A stretch of 64,000 nucleotides of DNA from DASQPA01 sp963757335 (GCA_963757335.1 CAVWRJ010000023.1:105176-169175); one strand, 5' to 3'. Shown: positions 37,465 through 46,568, counted from the first letter of the stretch. Notes: a model not told the origin generated them from the sequence alone. Numbers and translations: made by a program.

Positions 37465-38280
37465 GTGAGCGTCGGCGGTTTGAACCTCTCCCGCCGGCCG
37501 TTCGTCAACGGCCGCCCGGTGACCCGGGTCGCCCTGCTCTTCTGGATTTTGGGCGGCCTTCTCCTCCTGGGGAACGTCTTCGTCTACATGTCCTACGTCA
37601 CGGGCACGGGAAAGAAGCGCCAGGAGCTCGCCGAAGTCGAGCAGAAGAAGACGACGGAAGAGCGGATGATCGCGCTCGCCAACGACCGCTTCGCCAACCT
37701 GAACCTGGCGGGTCAGAACGAGCAGGTCGACTTTTTGAACGAGAAGATCGACGAGCGCACCTTCTCCTGGAGCCAGCTGTTCGATCGCATGTCGCGGCTC
37801 CTGCCGCAGGACGTCCGGCTGACCCGCCTCTCCCCGAACGGCATCGTCGACCCGCAGGCCGACCGCCGCCGGCGGGGCGCCCCGGCGCCGAAGAAGAAGA
37901 ATCCGGACGGCCGGGTGACCCTGGCGATCAACGGCGAGGCGAAGAGCGACGAGGCGCTGCTGCGCTTCGTCGACAACCTGTTCGCCGATCCCGCCTTCAT
38001 CGAGCCCGACCTCCTCCAGGAGACCAAGGACGAGGGCAAAAGCGTGATCAAGTTCGATCTCCGGGTGGGCTACCTGCCCAAGGCCAGCACCCGTCCGGTG
38101 GTGACGGCGCCCGAGCGGCGCCCGCGCCGGCGGACGGCGGCCCCCGAGGTCGGGCCGCTGCAGCCGCTGGCCGGGGGAGTGGTCCGGGCGCCGGTGCGCC
38201 CCACCCGCGACGCTGGAGGTGTGGGCGTGCCCGGGGTCGGCGTGCCACCCCGGTTGGGAGAAGGGGGGCCGGGACGATGA
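37465..38280 (+). CDS. pilN: PilN-like assembly protein
   Basis: A 271-residue bitopic membrane protein with the PilN N-terminal signature (GLNLSRRPF), one membrane helix at about residues 25-45 and a periplasmic coiled coil followed by a ferredoxin-like domain (LFDRMSRLLPQDVRLTRLSPNG). The C-terminal 60 residues are Pro/Arg-rich. PilN binds PilM through its N-terminus and PilO through the periplasmic domain. The GTG start overlaps the pilM stop, with GGGAGG upstream. Confidence 0.83.
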   Translation: MSVGGLNLSRRPFVNGRPVTRVALLFWILGGLLLLGNVFVYMSYVTGTGKKRQELAEVEQKKTTEERMIALANDRFANLNLAGQNEQVDFLNEKIDERTFSWSQLFDRMSRLLPQDVRLTRLSPNGIVDPQADRRRRGAPAPKKKNPDGRVTLAINGEAKSDEALLRFVDNLFADPAFIEPDLLQETKDEGKSVIKFDLRVGYLPKASTRPVVTAPERRPRRRTAAPEVGPLQPLAGGVVRAPVRPTRDAGGVGVPGVGVPPRLGEGGPGR

Positions 38281-38885
38281 ATAACGACGAGATCTGGCGG
38301 CAGCGCCTGTGGATCTGGCTTCCGGCGCTCCTTTTCTTCCTCGCCAATGCCGGTGCCTTCACCGTCTACCGGCTGGGCTATGCCGGGAACGTGCAGTCGT
38401 TGGCACTCGAGATCCAGGGCGAGCAGGACGAGCTCAAGAAGCTGCAAGCCGACCACCGCGGGTTGGAGACGCTGATCGCCCGGGCGGACGCCAACCGGCG
38501 CCAGGTCGACGGCCTCTACGAGCGTTTCTCCACCCGGCACCAGCGGCTGACCGAGGTCACCGCCGAGGTGCAGAGCCTGGCCCGCAAGGCCGGGCTCGAT
38601 CCGCGCTCGCTCGCCTACCCCGAGCAGGAGATCGAGGACTATGGGCTGGTCAAGCGTTCGTTCATCTTCTCGGTCGACGGCACCTACCTCGACCTGCGCA
38701 AGTTCTTGAACTTCCTCGAGCTCTCGGACTCCTTCCTCACCCTGGAGGACGCGAGCCTCTCGGAGGCCTCCAAGGGGGGCAAGGAGCTGCGCATCAACCT
38801 GACCCTCTCCACCCTGTTCACCAAGGAGCGGCCGAAGCCCATGCCGGCAACGGCGATGCCCGGGACGACGGGACCGACCTCGTGA
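38277..38885 (+). CDS. pilO: PilO-like assembly protein
   Basis: A 202-residue bitopic protein with a membrane helix (about 11-33), a coiled coil (ALEIQGEQDELKKLQADHRGLETL) and a C-terminal ferredoxin-like domain (KRSFIFSVDGTYLDLRKFLNFLE), the PilO layout. It forms the PilNO inner-membrane alignment complex. It overlaps pilN by 4 bp and pilP by 4 bp. Confidence 0.82.
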   Translation: MNNDEIWRQRLWIWLPALLFFLANAGAFTVYRLGYAGNVQSLALEIQGEQDELKKLQADHRGLETLIARADANRRQVDGLYERFSTRHQRLTEVTAEVQSLARKAGLDPRSLAYPEQEIEDYGLVKRSFIFSVDGTYLDLRKFLNFLELSDSFLTLEDASLSEASKGGKELRINLTLSTLFTKERPKPMPATAMPGTTGPTS

Positions 38886-39570
38886 CCCGGCAGAAGCTGC
38901 TCCTGGGGCTTCTGGCGGTCCTCCTCCTCGCCGTCGGCTGGCGCTACCTGGGGGGGGACGACGAGCCGACGGCGCCGCCTTCGGCGCTCAACACGCCGCG
39001 GCCGCACGCGGACGAGGAGGGAGGGTCCGCCCCGAGCGTCCGAGCGCGCCGAGCCCGGCCGCCCGCGGCGGCAAGGCCGCCCCGACCCGGGAGGTCAAGG
39101 AGCTCCGCGTCGCCCAGCTCGACCAGGTGGCGCACTCCTACACGGTGGGGCGCGACCCCTGGCACTTCTACGAGCCGCCTCCCCCTCCCCCGCCGGTGCC
39201 CAAGCCGCCCTCGAAAGAGGAGCTGGAGCGGCTGCGCCTCTTAGCCGAGGAGCGCCTGCGCCAGCAGCGCGAGGCGGAGGAGAAGGCGAGGTACGTGAGG
39301 GAGCATACGCCGCCCCCCTTCACCATGACGTTCCTCGGTACCTTCGGGCCGCCGTCGCGGCGTTTCGCCGCGTTCAGCGACGGAAAGACGATCTACAACG
39401 TACGAGAAGGTGAGAGGATCGCGGGGAACTTCGTGCTGTCCCATATCGGCTACGAGTCCGTCGACGTCTCCTACACCCTCCTGCCCGAGGTACCTCCGCA
39501 GCGGGTGGCGGCCGGCGCCGGAAAGCCTGGCGCCCCGGGTACCCCTGGGGCGGGCGTGCCCCCCAGATAG
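38882..39570 (+). CDS. pilP: PilP-like protein (frameshifted)
   Basis: A GTG start overlapping the pilO stop (GTGA) opens with a membrane helix (QKLLLGLLAVLLLAVGWRYL). The second half, in another frame, reads VKELRVAQLDQVAHSYTVGRDPWHFYEPP, a Pro run, a charged coil (KEELERLRLLAEERLRQQREAEEKARY) and a beta domain (TFLGTFGPPSRRFAAFSDGKTIYNVREGERIAGNFVLSHIG) like PilP/GspC homology regions. The frame change lies between about 38948 (a run of eight G) and 39045. PilP/GspC links the inner-membrane complex to the secretin. Confidence 0.72.
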
Positions 39571-39571
39571 G

Positions 39572-42361
39572 ATGGAAATGAGAAAAACGATGCGTGGAAC
39601 CGCCCAGAGAACCCTCATCCTGCTGCTCGTCCTGGGGACGCTGGCGGCGATTACTGGATGTAGCAGTTATGGCGCCTACCGGAAGGCCTCGATCGCCGAG
39701 CAGACCGGGAACTGGGACGAGGCCGTCCTGCAGTACATCAAGGCGCTCGAGAACGATCCCGGCAACATCACCTACCGGGCGGCCCTCCTGCGCGCCAAGA
39801 CCAAGGACTCCCAGGTCCACTTCGAGCGCGGCAAGCAGTTCCGGGCTTCGGGGGTGATCGACCGGGCCTTGGTCGAGTACCAGCAGGCGGTCGAGCTCGA
39901 CCCCTCGAACCAGTACGCCCGGGCCGAGCTGGAGCATGCGCGGGACGCCTACAACGCGGCGCGGCAGAACAAGGAGCTCTCCTCGATCGACGAGATGAAG
40001 AAGAAGAGCCGCGGCGCCCGGCCCCAGCCGCCGCAGCTGAACCCGCGCTCCGACACTCCGATCTCGCTCGAGTTCCCCAACGAGGTCTCGATCTTCGACA
40101 TCTACCGGGCGCTCGGCAAGGCCTTCGGCATCAACATCCTCTTCGATCCGCAGTTGAAGGACCAGAACATCGCCATCGAGTTGAAGGACGTCAACGCCCA
40201 GGCGGCGCTCGAAACCCTGATGCGGGCCGCCGGCCACTTCTACAAGGTGATCGACGAGCACTCGGTGATCATCGCCGCCGACAATCCGCAGAACCGCCGC
40301 ACCTATGAGGACCTGGTCATCCAGACCTTCTTTCTCTCGAACGCCGAGATCAAGGAGATGACGACCATCCTCCGTAGCCTGATCGACGCCAAGAAGATCG
40401 CCACCAACGAGCAGTTGAACGCCATCATCCTCCGCGATACCGCCGACAAGGTGAAGGTGGCCGAGCGGATCATCGAGGCCAACGACAAGTCGAAGGCCGA
40501 GGTGGTGGTCGACATCGAGCTGCTGCAGATCAACACCACCCGCCTCCGCGAGTTGGGCGTCGCTTTGGACTCCTACGGCATCCGGCAGAGCCTCGACCTG
40601 GGGAGCGGCGGGACGACCGGGGGGACGACCGGCGGCACCACGGGAACGGCGACGACACCGCAGCTCCACGTCTCCGACCTCCAGTTCCTCAACCAGGCCA
40701 ACTGGGCGCTCACCATCCCGAGCGTCATGTACAACTTCGTCAAGCAGAACACCGAGGCCCAGCTCCTCGCCAAGCCGCAGCTGCGGATCACCGAGGGGGA
40801 GAAGGCGAATCTGGTGATCGGCGACAAGGTGCCGATCCCGCTCACCACCTTCAACACCCAGAACGTCGGCGGCGCCGGCGGCATCGTGCCCATCACCTCC
40901 TTCCAGTACCAGGACGTCGGCATCCGCATCGACATGGAGCCGCGCGTCCACCACAACCAGGAGGTGACGCTCAAGGTCAAGGTCGAGGTCTCGCAGCTGA
41001 ACGGCTCGATCACCGGCTCGGGCGGCCAGTCGCAGCCGATCATCGGCACCCGCACGATCGACTCGACGATCCGCTTGAAGGACGGCGAGACCAACTTCAT
41101 GGCCGGCCTCATCCGCACCGACGAGAGCACCAACGACACCGGCTTTCCGGGCCTGTCGGAGATCCCGATCATCGGCCGGCTGTTCTCGGACAAGCGGACC
41201 CAGCACCAGCGCACCGACGTCATCCTGACGATCACCCCGCACATCATCCGCCAGGCCGAGATCACCCAGGAGGACCTGCTGCCGATCTGGGTCGGCACGG
41301 AGTCGAACATCAGCTTCCGCGGCGCTACCCCGCGCCTCGAATCGGAGGCCGACGGACCGTTCGACGGCCAGGAGGGGTCGCCGGAGCAGATCCAGGACGC
41401 CATCCGCCGCCGCATCCAGCGGCTGCCGCGCGGCCTGCGGCCCGGCGAGGCCGGCGCGCCCAACGGGGCCCCGGTCGAGGATGGCCAGGCGCAGCCGCAG
41501 CAGCAGCCGGCGCAGCCCCCCAAGGGGATCGACCTGGTGCCCAACCGGCCGCCCACCGACATCTTCCGGCCGGCGCCGCCGCCCACCCCGCCGACCGAGG
41601 AGAACCAGCCGCCGGGCGGCCAGGCGGCGAACCGGGCTCCGGAGGCCCTGGAGACCGAGACCCCCGTGCCGCCGGTGGCGTCGGCGCTGGGCGACGGTGC
41701 CGGCCCGGTCGCCGACCGGACGGGCACGGCGGCAACCCCAGAATACAGGACGTCCAGCCGGACGTCCAGATCGCCGGCCGCATCCGGCGGCCAGCCGCTC
41801 GTCGCCAGGGCGAGCCTCCGCGATACGGTCGAAGGGGCCGGGGGCGCGGGAGGGAGCCAGGGCGCCGCGGTCGAGCTCTCGCTCACCCCGCAGGGGATCG
41901 AGGTGGTGCCGGGGGACCGCTTCACGGTGCAGATCGAGGCCAATGCCTTGGACCCGGTCTCGCACCTCCCCCTGACCCTCGCCTACGACTCCAAGATCCT
42001 GGCGGTCGAGAAGGTCGAGCCGGGTGACTTCCTGGGCGCCAAGGGGACGGCCCAGGTGCTCTCCGACACCTCGCACGCCGGCCGGGTGGTGATCGGGGCG
42101 AGCCGGCTCGGGGCGGTCCCGGGGGTGGCGGGGCACGGCACCGTCGCCGTCGTCACCTTCCGCGCCCTCGTTCCGGGCAAGACCCGGCTGGGGCTCGACG
42201 ACAGCAAGGCACTCGACCGCAAGTTGAAGGGCATGGCGGTCTCGGCGCGGCCGGCTGACGTCACCGTCGCGCCCCGCGACCGCCCCGGCCGCCCGCCCCA
42301 TCCGGACCCGAAGCCGCAGAAGGTGAAGCTCGGGGAAGCTTCGCAGACGTTGGGAGGTTGA
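39572..42361 (+). CDS. pilQ: Secretin (PilQ/GspD-like) with TPR and cohesin-like domains
   Basis: A 929-residue outer-membrane channel lipoprotein (lipobox AAITGC, Cys30). Domains in order: TPR repeats (about 35-125); N0/STN domain (ISLEFPNEVSIFDIYRALGKAFGINILFD); NolW domains (about 250-320); secretin core (about 395-570, with LLAKPQLRITEGEKANLVIGDKVP and FPGLSEIPIIGRLFSDK); a Pro/Gln-rich linker; and a C-terminal cohesin-like beta domain (about 765-900, VELSLTPQGIEVVPGDRFTVQIEANAL). The secretin forms the exit pore. Both the N-terminal TPRs and the terminal cohesin-like domain are extra relative to classical PilQ/GspD. Confidence 0.92.
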   Translation: MEMRKTMRGTAQRTLILLLVLGTLAAITGCSSYGAYRKASIAEQTGNWDEAVLQYIKALENDPGNITYRAALLRAKTKDSQVHFERGKQFRASGVIDRALVEYQQAVELDPSNQYARAELEHARDAYNAARQNKELSSIDEMKKKSRGARPQPPQLNPRSDTPISLEFPNEVSIFDIYRALGKAFGINILFDPQLKDQNIAIELKDVNAQAALETLMRAAGHFYKVIDEHSVIIAADNPQNRRTYEDLVIQTFFLSNAEIKEMTTILRSLIDAKKIATNEQLNAIILRDTADKVKVAERIIEANDKSKAEVVVDIELLQINTTRLRELGVALDSYGIRQSLDLGSGGTTGGTTGGTTGTATTPQLHVSDLQFLNQANWALTIPSVMYNFVKQNTEAQLLAKPQLRITEGEKANLVIGDKVPIPLTTFNTQNVGGAGGIVPITSFQYQDVGIRIDMEPRVHHNQEVTLKVKVEVSQLNGSITGSGGQSQPIIGTRTIDSTIRLKDGETNFMAGLIRTDESTNDTGFPGLSEIPIIGRLFSDKRTQHQRTDVILTITPHIIRQAEITQEDLLPIWVGTESNISFRGATPRLESEADGPFDGQEGSPEQIQDAIRRRIQRLPRGLRPGEAGAPNGAPVEDGQAQPQQQPAQPPKGIDLVPNRPPTDIFRPAPPPTPPTEENQPPGGQAANRAPEALETETPVPPVASALGDGAGPVADRTGTAATPEYRTSSRTSRSPAASGGQPLVARASLRDTVEGAGGAGGSQGAAVELSLTPQGIEVVPGDRFTVQIEANALDPVSHLPLTLAYDSKILAVEKVEPGDFLGAKGTAQVLSDTSHAGRVVIGASRLGAVPGVAGHGTVAVVTFRALVPGKTRLGLDDSKALDRKLKGMAVSARPADVTVAPRDRPGRPPHPDPKPQKVKLGEASQTLGG

Positions 42362-42369
42362 AGTAGTCG

Positions 42370-42843
42370 ATGGCCGGTCTCTCGCAGCGCCGCTCCGAGG
42401 CGGGGTACACCCTGGCCGAGCTGGTCATGGTGGCGACCATCCTCGTCGCCCTGGCCGCCGTCGTGCTGCCGGTCGCCAAGTTCACGGTCCAGCGGAGCAA
42501 GGAGGCCGACCTCCGCCAGGCGCTCCGCGAGATGCGCAACGCGGTCGACGACTACAAGCGCTACAGCGACGCCGGGCTGATCCCGGTCGACCTCGGCACC
42601 GAGGGCTACCCGTCGAAGCTCGACCTCCTGGTCAACGGCGTGCCGCTGGTGGGGCAGGTCGACAAGAAGGTCAAGTTCCTGCGCCGCGTCCCCATCGATC
42701 CGATGACCGGCAAGACCGAGTGGGGACTGCGCAGCTGGCAGGACGCTGCCGATTCGAGCTCCTGGGGCGGGGAGGACGTCTACGACGTCTACACGACGGC
42801 CCACGGGGTCGGTCTGAACGGGGTGCCCTATGCGAAGTGGTAG
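42370..42843 (+). CDS. GspG-like pseudopilin 1
   Basis: A 157-residue type IV pilin-like protein. The short leader ends at the prepilin-peptidase site with Gly-Tyr (EAG-YTLAELVMVATILVALAAVVLP), where position +1 is Tyr instead of Phe and Glu5 is present (TLAE). The globular part (LRQALREMRNAVDDYKR ... FLRRVPIDPMTGKTEWGLRSW) matches GspG, the major pseudopilin. It starts 8 bp after the secretin stop. No prepilin peptidase gene is in the window. Confidence 0.88.
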   Translation: MAGLSQRRSEAGYTLAELVMVATILVALAAVVLPVAKFTVQRSKEADLRQALREMRNAVDDYKRYSDAGLIPVDLGTEGYPSKLDLLVNGVPLVGQVDKKVKFLRRVPIDPMTGKTEWGLRSWQDAADSSSWGGEDVYDVYTTAHGVGLNGVPYAKW

Positions 42844-42848
42844 GAGTC

Positions 42849-42939
42849 GGGTACTGGCTCAATTGGGCCGAGGACGGGCGACTGGTTGCGCGAAGCGCCC
42901 GAAGGAGCCCGCCCGCAGGATCCAACTGAGCCAGTGTCC
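42849..42939 (+). repeat. Dispersed palindromic element, copy 7
   Basis: The arms GGTACTGGCTCAATTGGG and ATCCAACTGAGCCAGTGTCC pair around the forward core. Both arms differ from the consensus (CTCAATT and AACTGAG in place of CTCCGTT and AACGGAG), and the left and right changes match each other. It lies inside the operon between two pseudopilin genes. Confidence 0.88.
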
Positions 42940-42960
42940 AGGCCCCGAGAGGAGGATGAG

Positions 42961-43414
42961 GTGAACGCGAGAGAGCACGATCCGCGGTCGGCCGAGCGGG
43001 GTTTCACCCTGCTCGAGCTGATCGTCGTCATCGCCATCATCGGCATCCTGGCGACGATCGCCATGCCGCAGATGAAGGACATGCCGCGCCGGGCCAACGA
43101 GGCGGTCCTCAAAACCAACCTGCGGACGATGCGCGACGTCCTCGACCAGTACTACGGCGACAAGGGGCACTACCCGCCGAGCCTCGACGCCTTAGTCGAG
43201 AAGGGCTACCTGCGCAAGCTCCCCACCGACCCGATGACCAAGCGCAGCGACAGCTGGATCACGGTGCAGGAGGAGCTCGACCCCGACCAGCCGGCCGACA
43301 GCAGCGATGGCGCCGACCGGCACCGGGGGCGAGGACCAGGGGCCGGGGATCATCGACGTCCACTCCGGGGCCGAGGGGCTGGCCCTCGACGGGACGCCCT
43401 ACAAGGAGTGGTGA
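42961..43414 (+). CDS. GspG-like pseudopilin 2 (frameshifted)
   Basis: GTG start with GAGGAGG upstream. The prepilin site is RGFTLLELIVVIAIIGILATIAMP, the textbook GFTLxE motif, followed by a GspG body (NLRTMRDVLDQYYGDKGHYPPSLDALVEKGYLRKLPTDPMTKRSDSW). The end, in another frame, reads GTGGEDQGPGIIDVHSGAEGLALDGTPYKEW. The shift of one base lies at about 43275-43312. Corrected, the protein has about 150 residues. The stop overlaps the next start (TGATG). Confidence 0.88.
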
Positions 43415-44205
43415 TGGCGGTGATGCCGGTGGGAACGCAGAAGATCTCTGTGCGGCGCGGCGAGCGGGGCTACAACCTGGTCGTCCTCACCATCATCATC
43501 ACGGTGATGACGATCGTCCTCGCCGCGGTCCTGCCGCTCTGGAGCCAGACGATCCGCCGCAACAAGGAGGAGGAGCTGATCTTCCGCGGCCTGCAGTACG
43601 CCGAGGCCATCCGGGTCTTCCACAACCGCTTCCAGCGCTGGCCGACGAGCCTCGACGAGTTGATCAAGGTCAAGCCGCGCTGCATCCGCCAGCTGTGGAA
43701 GGACCCGATGACCGAGGACGGCAAGTGGCAGCTGATCTTCGAGGGGCGGGAGCAGGTGCCGATCACCCCCACCCCGACAGCGGACCAGAGCCCCACCGGG
43801 CATGCCCCCTTGAACCCGAACGCGGGGATCGACCAGCAGGGTCAGAGCTTCGGGCCGATCAAGGGGGTCTACAGCCGCAGCACGAAGAAGTCGATCGCCG
43901 TCTGGGGCGGCCGCGAGGAATATGACCAGTGGCGCTTCAACGCCGACCTCCTGACCGGCGGTGGACGGGTGAACTTCCAGAGCGCCGGCGTCCCCACCGG
44001 CACCGGCCAGCCCCAGCTCTCCGTGCGCTGGATCGGCCGGCCCTGGCGCACGCTCGGCGGGCTCAAGGACGGGCGGCCGCCCGGTGCCGGCGAGCCGGTC
44101 TTCCGGCCCTCCGTGGGCGGCGGCACCGCCACCCCCGGAGCCCCCGGAGTGCCGCGGCTCCCTTCCGGCACGCCCACCCCCCAGTCCATTCCACCCAACG
44201 GATGA
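43414..44205 (+). CDS. Pseudopilin 3 with a large C-terminal domain
   Basis: A 263-residue pilin-like protein with the leader end RGYNLVVLTIIITVMTIVLAAVLPLW. Glu5 is replaced by Val (YNLVV), as seen in minor pseudopilins that act at the tip. The body (EEELIFRGLQYAEAIRVFHNRFQRWPTSLDELIKVKPRCIRQLWKDPMTEDGKWQLIF) still resembles GspG. The C-terminal ~120 residues are Gly/Pro/Thr-rich without a known fold. Last gene of the secretion operon; dut follows after 7 bp. Confidence 0.83.
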   Translation: MAVMPVGTQKISVRRGERGYNLVVLTIIITVMTIVLAAVLPLWSQTIRRNKEEELIFRGLQYAEAIRVFHNRFQRWPTSLDELIKVKPRCIRQLWKDPMTEDGKWQLIFEGREQVPITPTPTADQSPTGHAPLNPNAGIDQQGQSFGPIKGVYSRSTKKSIAVWGGREEYDQWRFNADLLTGGGRVNFQSAGVPTGTGQPQLSVRWIGRPWRTLGGLKDGRPPGAGEPVFRPSVGGGTATPGAPGVPRLPSGTPTPQSIPPNG

Positions 44206-44212
44206 GAATGCG

Positions 44213-44656
44213 ATGAAGGTGAAGGTGCGGCGGCTCCCCACCGCGCTCGACCTGCCGCTCCCCACCCCCGGCTCCGCCGGGAGCGCCGGGCTCGACCTGC
44301 GCGCCGCCGTCGCCGCCGAGGTGACGCTTCTGCCCGGCGAGAGGGCCCTTGTGCCGACCGGCCTGGCGCTCGCCATCCCTCCCGGCTGGGAGGGGCAGGT
44401 GCGGCCGCGGAGTGGTCTCGCCATCCGGTACGGCATCGGCATCGTCAACGCCCCCGGGACGATCGACAGCGACTACCGGGGGGAGGTCTCGGTCCTCCTC
44501 GTCAACCTCGGCCAGCAGCCCTTCACCCTCCGCCGCGGCGACCGCATCGCCCAGCTTTTAGTCGCCCGCGCCGAGCCCATCGATTGGGAGGAGCGCGACG
44601 AGCTCCCCGCCACCTCCCGCGGGGCGGGGGGGTTCGGGTCGACGGGAGTGGGGTAG
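44213..44656 (+). CDS. dut: dUTP diphosphatase
   Basis: A 147-residue trimeric dUTPase hydrolysing dUTP to dUMP and diphosphate. All five motifs are visible: SAGLDLRAA, RPRSGLAIRYGI, VNAPGTIDSDYRGEV, FTLRRGDRIAQLLV and the C-terminal P-loop-like RGAGGFGSTGVG. It closes the co-directional run and converges on the small gene at 44660. Confidence 0.95.
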   Translation: MKVKVRRLPTALDLPLPTPGSAGSAGLDLRAAVAAEVTLLPGERALVPTGLALAIPPGWEGQVRPRSGLAIRYGIGIVNAPGTIDSDYRGEVSVLLVNLGQQPFTLRRGDRIAQLLVARAEPIDWEERDELPATSRGAGGFGSTGVG

Positions 44657-44659
44657 GGG

Positions 44660-44881
44660 CTACTTCTCCTCCGTCTTGGCCTTGCCGGCGATGGCGAGGA
44701 AGAGCTCCTGGAGGATCTCCTTGAGCTCCACGGTGTAGCTTGCCAGGTCGCGCATCCCCTGCTCCAGCTGCTCGGGGCTGGGGCGGGACATGGAGCCGGC
44801 CTTGGGGCGGATCTTGTAGGTGAGGCGCTCGTCCAGCTGCTGGAGCTTCTGGTAGGCGTCTTTCAACCGTTGCGGGTCCAT
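44660..44881 (-). CDS. Small helical hypothetical protein
   Basis: A 73-residue charged protein (MDPQRLKDAYQKLQQLDERLTYKIRPK, then LEQGMRDLASYTVELKEILQELFLAIAGKAK), predicted as two or three helices with no signal peptide. It lies 16 bp downstream of the cytochrome c genes in the same direction, so it may belong to their transcript. No family recognised. Confidence 0.65.
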   Translation of the reverse strand: MDPQRLKDAYQKLQQLDERLTYKIRPKAGSMSRPSPEQLEQGMRDLASYTVELKEILQELFLAIAGKAKTEEK

Positions 44882-44897
44882 GTTGCTTCACTTTCCC

Positions 44898-45239
44898 CTA
44901 TTTTCCCGCATTGGCGGGGTTCAACTTCATCGAGTAGTCGGCCAGGTGATTCATCTCGTCCGCGCTCAGGCGGTGGGCGAAACCGGGCATCGGCCCGTAG
45001 CCCTGGGCGATCCGGGTGTAGACGGCGAGGTGAGCCCCCCTGCCGGTCAGCTTCGAGGTCGTCAGGTTGAGATTGGGGTAGAGATTGACCTGGCGCGGGT
45101 CCCCCTTGCCGTCGGCCCCATGGCACTTGGCGCAGTACTGGGGGTAGAGCTCCTCGGGGGACCGGTTGCCCGCCGGCGGTCCGCAGGCCGCCAGGGCGGT
45201 CGAGAGAGCGAGGAGCGCCGCGAGCGGGAGGGCCCTCAC
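44898..45239 (-). CDS. Monohaem cytochrome c lipoprotein
   Basis: A 113-residue class I cytochrome c with a lipoprotein signal (lipobox LAACG, Cys19). The haem motif is CAKCH (about 36-40), and the likely axial Met is in GYGPMPGF. NHLADYSMKLN is the C-terminal helix. It is translationally coupled (4-bp overlap) to a second cytochrome c gene upstream. Periplasmic or membrane-anchored electron carrier; the redox partner is unknown. Confidence 0.9.
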   Translation of the reverse strand: MRALPLAALLALSTALAACGPPAGNRSPEELYPQYCAKCHGADGKGDPRQVNLYPNLNLTTSKLTGRGAHLAVYTRIAQGYGPMPGFAHRLSADEMNHLADYSMKLNPANAGK

Positions 45240-45607
45240 GGCACCGCCTCGGGCGCCTTTTCGTGCCGCAGGACGTGCAGGTAGCCGATGATGGCCTTCC
45301 GCTGCTGGTGGGTGAGGTCCGGGTTCTCCGGCATCTGGGCGAAGACGCCGTCGTGGATCACCGTCTCGATCGAGTCGTCGTCCCCCGAGCAGTCCTTCCA
45401 GTGGTCGTCGGTCAGGTCGGCGTAGGGGTTCCCCATGTAGGCCGGGGTGTTGCCCTCGGCCTTGAGGCCGTGACAGTCGGCGCAGTACGAGCGCCAGAGC
45501 TTCTCCCCCTCCGAGCGGTGGGGGAAGAGGACGTCGCAGGCCACGAGGGCCACGAGGACGAGGGTCAGGCCGACGGCGTAACCGACAGCTGCGGTCCTTC
45601 CGTGCAC
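45236..45607 (-). CDS. Monohaem cytochrome c lipoprotein
   Basis: A 123-residue protein with a lipobox (LVALVACD, Cys24) and the haem motif CADCH. GVFAQMPENPDLTHQQRKAIIGYLHVLR provides the axial Met and the C-terminal helix. The start at GTG 45607 is chosen because AAGGAGG lies 6 bases upstream; the open frame extends much further into the palindromic element. First gene of the two-cytochrome operon. Confidence 0.88.
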   Translation of the reverse strand: MHGRTAAVGYAVGLTLVLVALVACDVLFPHRSEGEKLWRSYCADCHGLKAEGNTPAYMGNPYADLTDDHWKDCSGDDDSIETVIHDGVFAQMPENPDLTHQQRKAIIGYLHVLRHEKAPEAVP

Positions 45608-45642
45608 GGTAAACCTCCTTAGGGTTCCCTCATGGTACCAAG

Positions 45643-45648
45643 ATATTA
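45643..45648 (-). promoter_or_regulatory. Possible -10 box of the cytochrome c operon
   Basis: TAATAT on the minus strand, 36 bp before the GTG start, in an AT-rich patch. The matching -35 is not convincing. Confidence 0.3.
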
Positions 45649-45690
45649 CCCAGATGCTATTACAGGAGGTCGTGCAGAGGGCGGAGAATC

Positions 45691-45780
45691 GGTACGGGCT
45701 GACGTTGGCTCCTGCGGGCGGGCTCCTTCGGGCGCTTCGCGCGGCCAGTCGCCCGTCCTCGGAATCCAACTCGCCCTTGC
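45691..45780 (-). repeat. Dispersed palindromic element, copy 8
   Basis: The left arm is GGTACGGGCTGACGTTGG and the right arm is CCAACTCGCCCTTGC. Pairing is partial, with the terminal segment decayed, around the reverse core. It lies between the cytochrome operon and the SDR gene end. Confidence 0.82.
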
Positions 45781-45787
45781 GAGGTCA

Positions 45788-46558
45788 TCAGCTCTCGCGC
45801 CGGTGAACCGCCGTCGAGGTCGCCTGGTCCAGGGGGCGGAGCACGATCTCGTCGATGTTGACGTGCGCCGGCCGGGTCGCCGCCCAGACGATGCAGTCGG
45901 CCACGTCCTCCGGGGTGAGCGGTGTCAGTCCCCGGTAGACGGCGCGGGCGCGCTCGGCGTCGCCGCCGAAGCGGACGAGCGAGAACTCGGTCTCGCCGAC
46001 CAGCCCGGGGGCGACCTCGGTCACCCGCACCGGCCGGCCGAGGAGCTCCAGGCGGAGGGTTTCGGTGAGCGCTTTCAAGCCATGCTTGGCGGCGGTGTAG
46101 CCGGAGCCGCCGGGATAGGTCTCGCGGCCGGCGGTCGAGCCGACGTTGACGATGTGCCCCGCGCCGGAGGCGACGAGGGCGGGGAGGAGGGCCCGGGTCA
46201 CCCGCACCACCCCGAGGACGTTGGTGGCGAACATGGTCTCCCAGGAGGAATCCTCCGAGCTCTCCAGACGGTCGAGCCCGAGGGCGCCGCCGGCGTTGTT
46301 GACGAGAAGATTGAGACCGCCGGAGCGCCCTTCCCCGCCAGTCGCCTCTGCCACGAAACGGAGGACGCTCGCCGGGTCGGTGACGTCGAGGGCGAGAGCC
46401 GTGCCGCCGATCTCCGCCGCGACCGCCGCCAGACGGTCGAGCCGCCGTGCCCCCACGGTCACCGCGAACCCCGCCTTGGCGAGCGCCCGCGCCGTGGCGG
46501 CGCCGATCCCCGACGAGGCGCCGGTCACCACCGCGGTCTGCTGTCTTTTCTGGTCCAT
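45788..46558 (-). CDS. Short-chain dehydrogenase/reductase
   Basis: A 256-residue classical SDR with the NAD(P)-binding TGASSGIGAATARALA, NNAGGALG and the active-site Ser (NVGSTAGRETYPGGSGYTAAKHG), with catalytic Tyr and Lys in YTAAK. The Arg residues after the second strand (VGARRLDR) suggest NADP preference. The profile resembles the YdfG subgroup (3-hydroxy acid / serine dehydrogenases), but the substrate is unknown. It starts 10 bp after nth and is probably co-transcribed. Confidence 0.9.
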   Translation of the reverse strand: MDQKRQQTAVVTGASSGIGAATARALAKAGFAVTVGARRLDRLAAVAAEIGGTALALDVTDPASVLRFVAEATGGEGRSGGLNLLVNNAGGALGLDRLESSEDSSWETMFATNVLGVVRVTRALLPALVASGAGHIVNVGSTAGRETYPGGSGYTAAKHGLKALTETLRLELLGRPVRVTEVAPGLVGETEFSLVRFGGDAERARAVYRGLTPLTPEDVADCIVWAATRPAHVNIDEIVLRPLDQATSTAVHRRES

Positions 46559-46568
46559 CCGAATCCTC

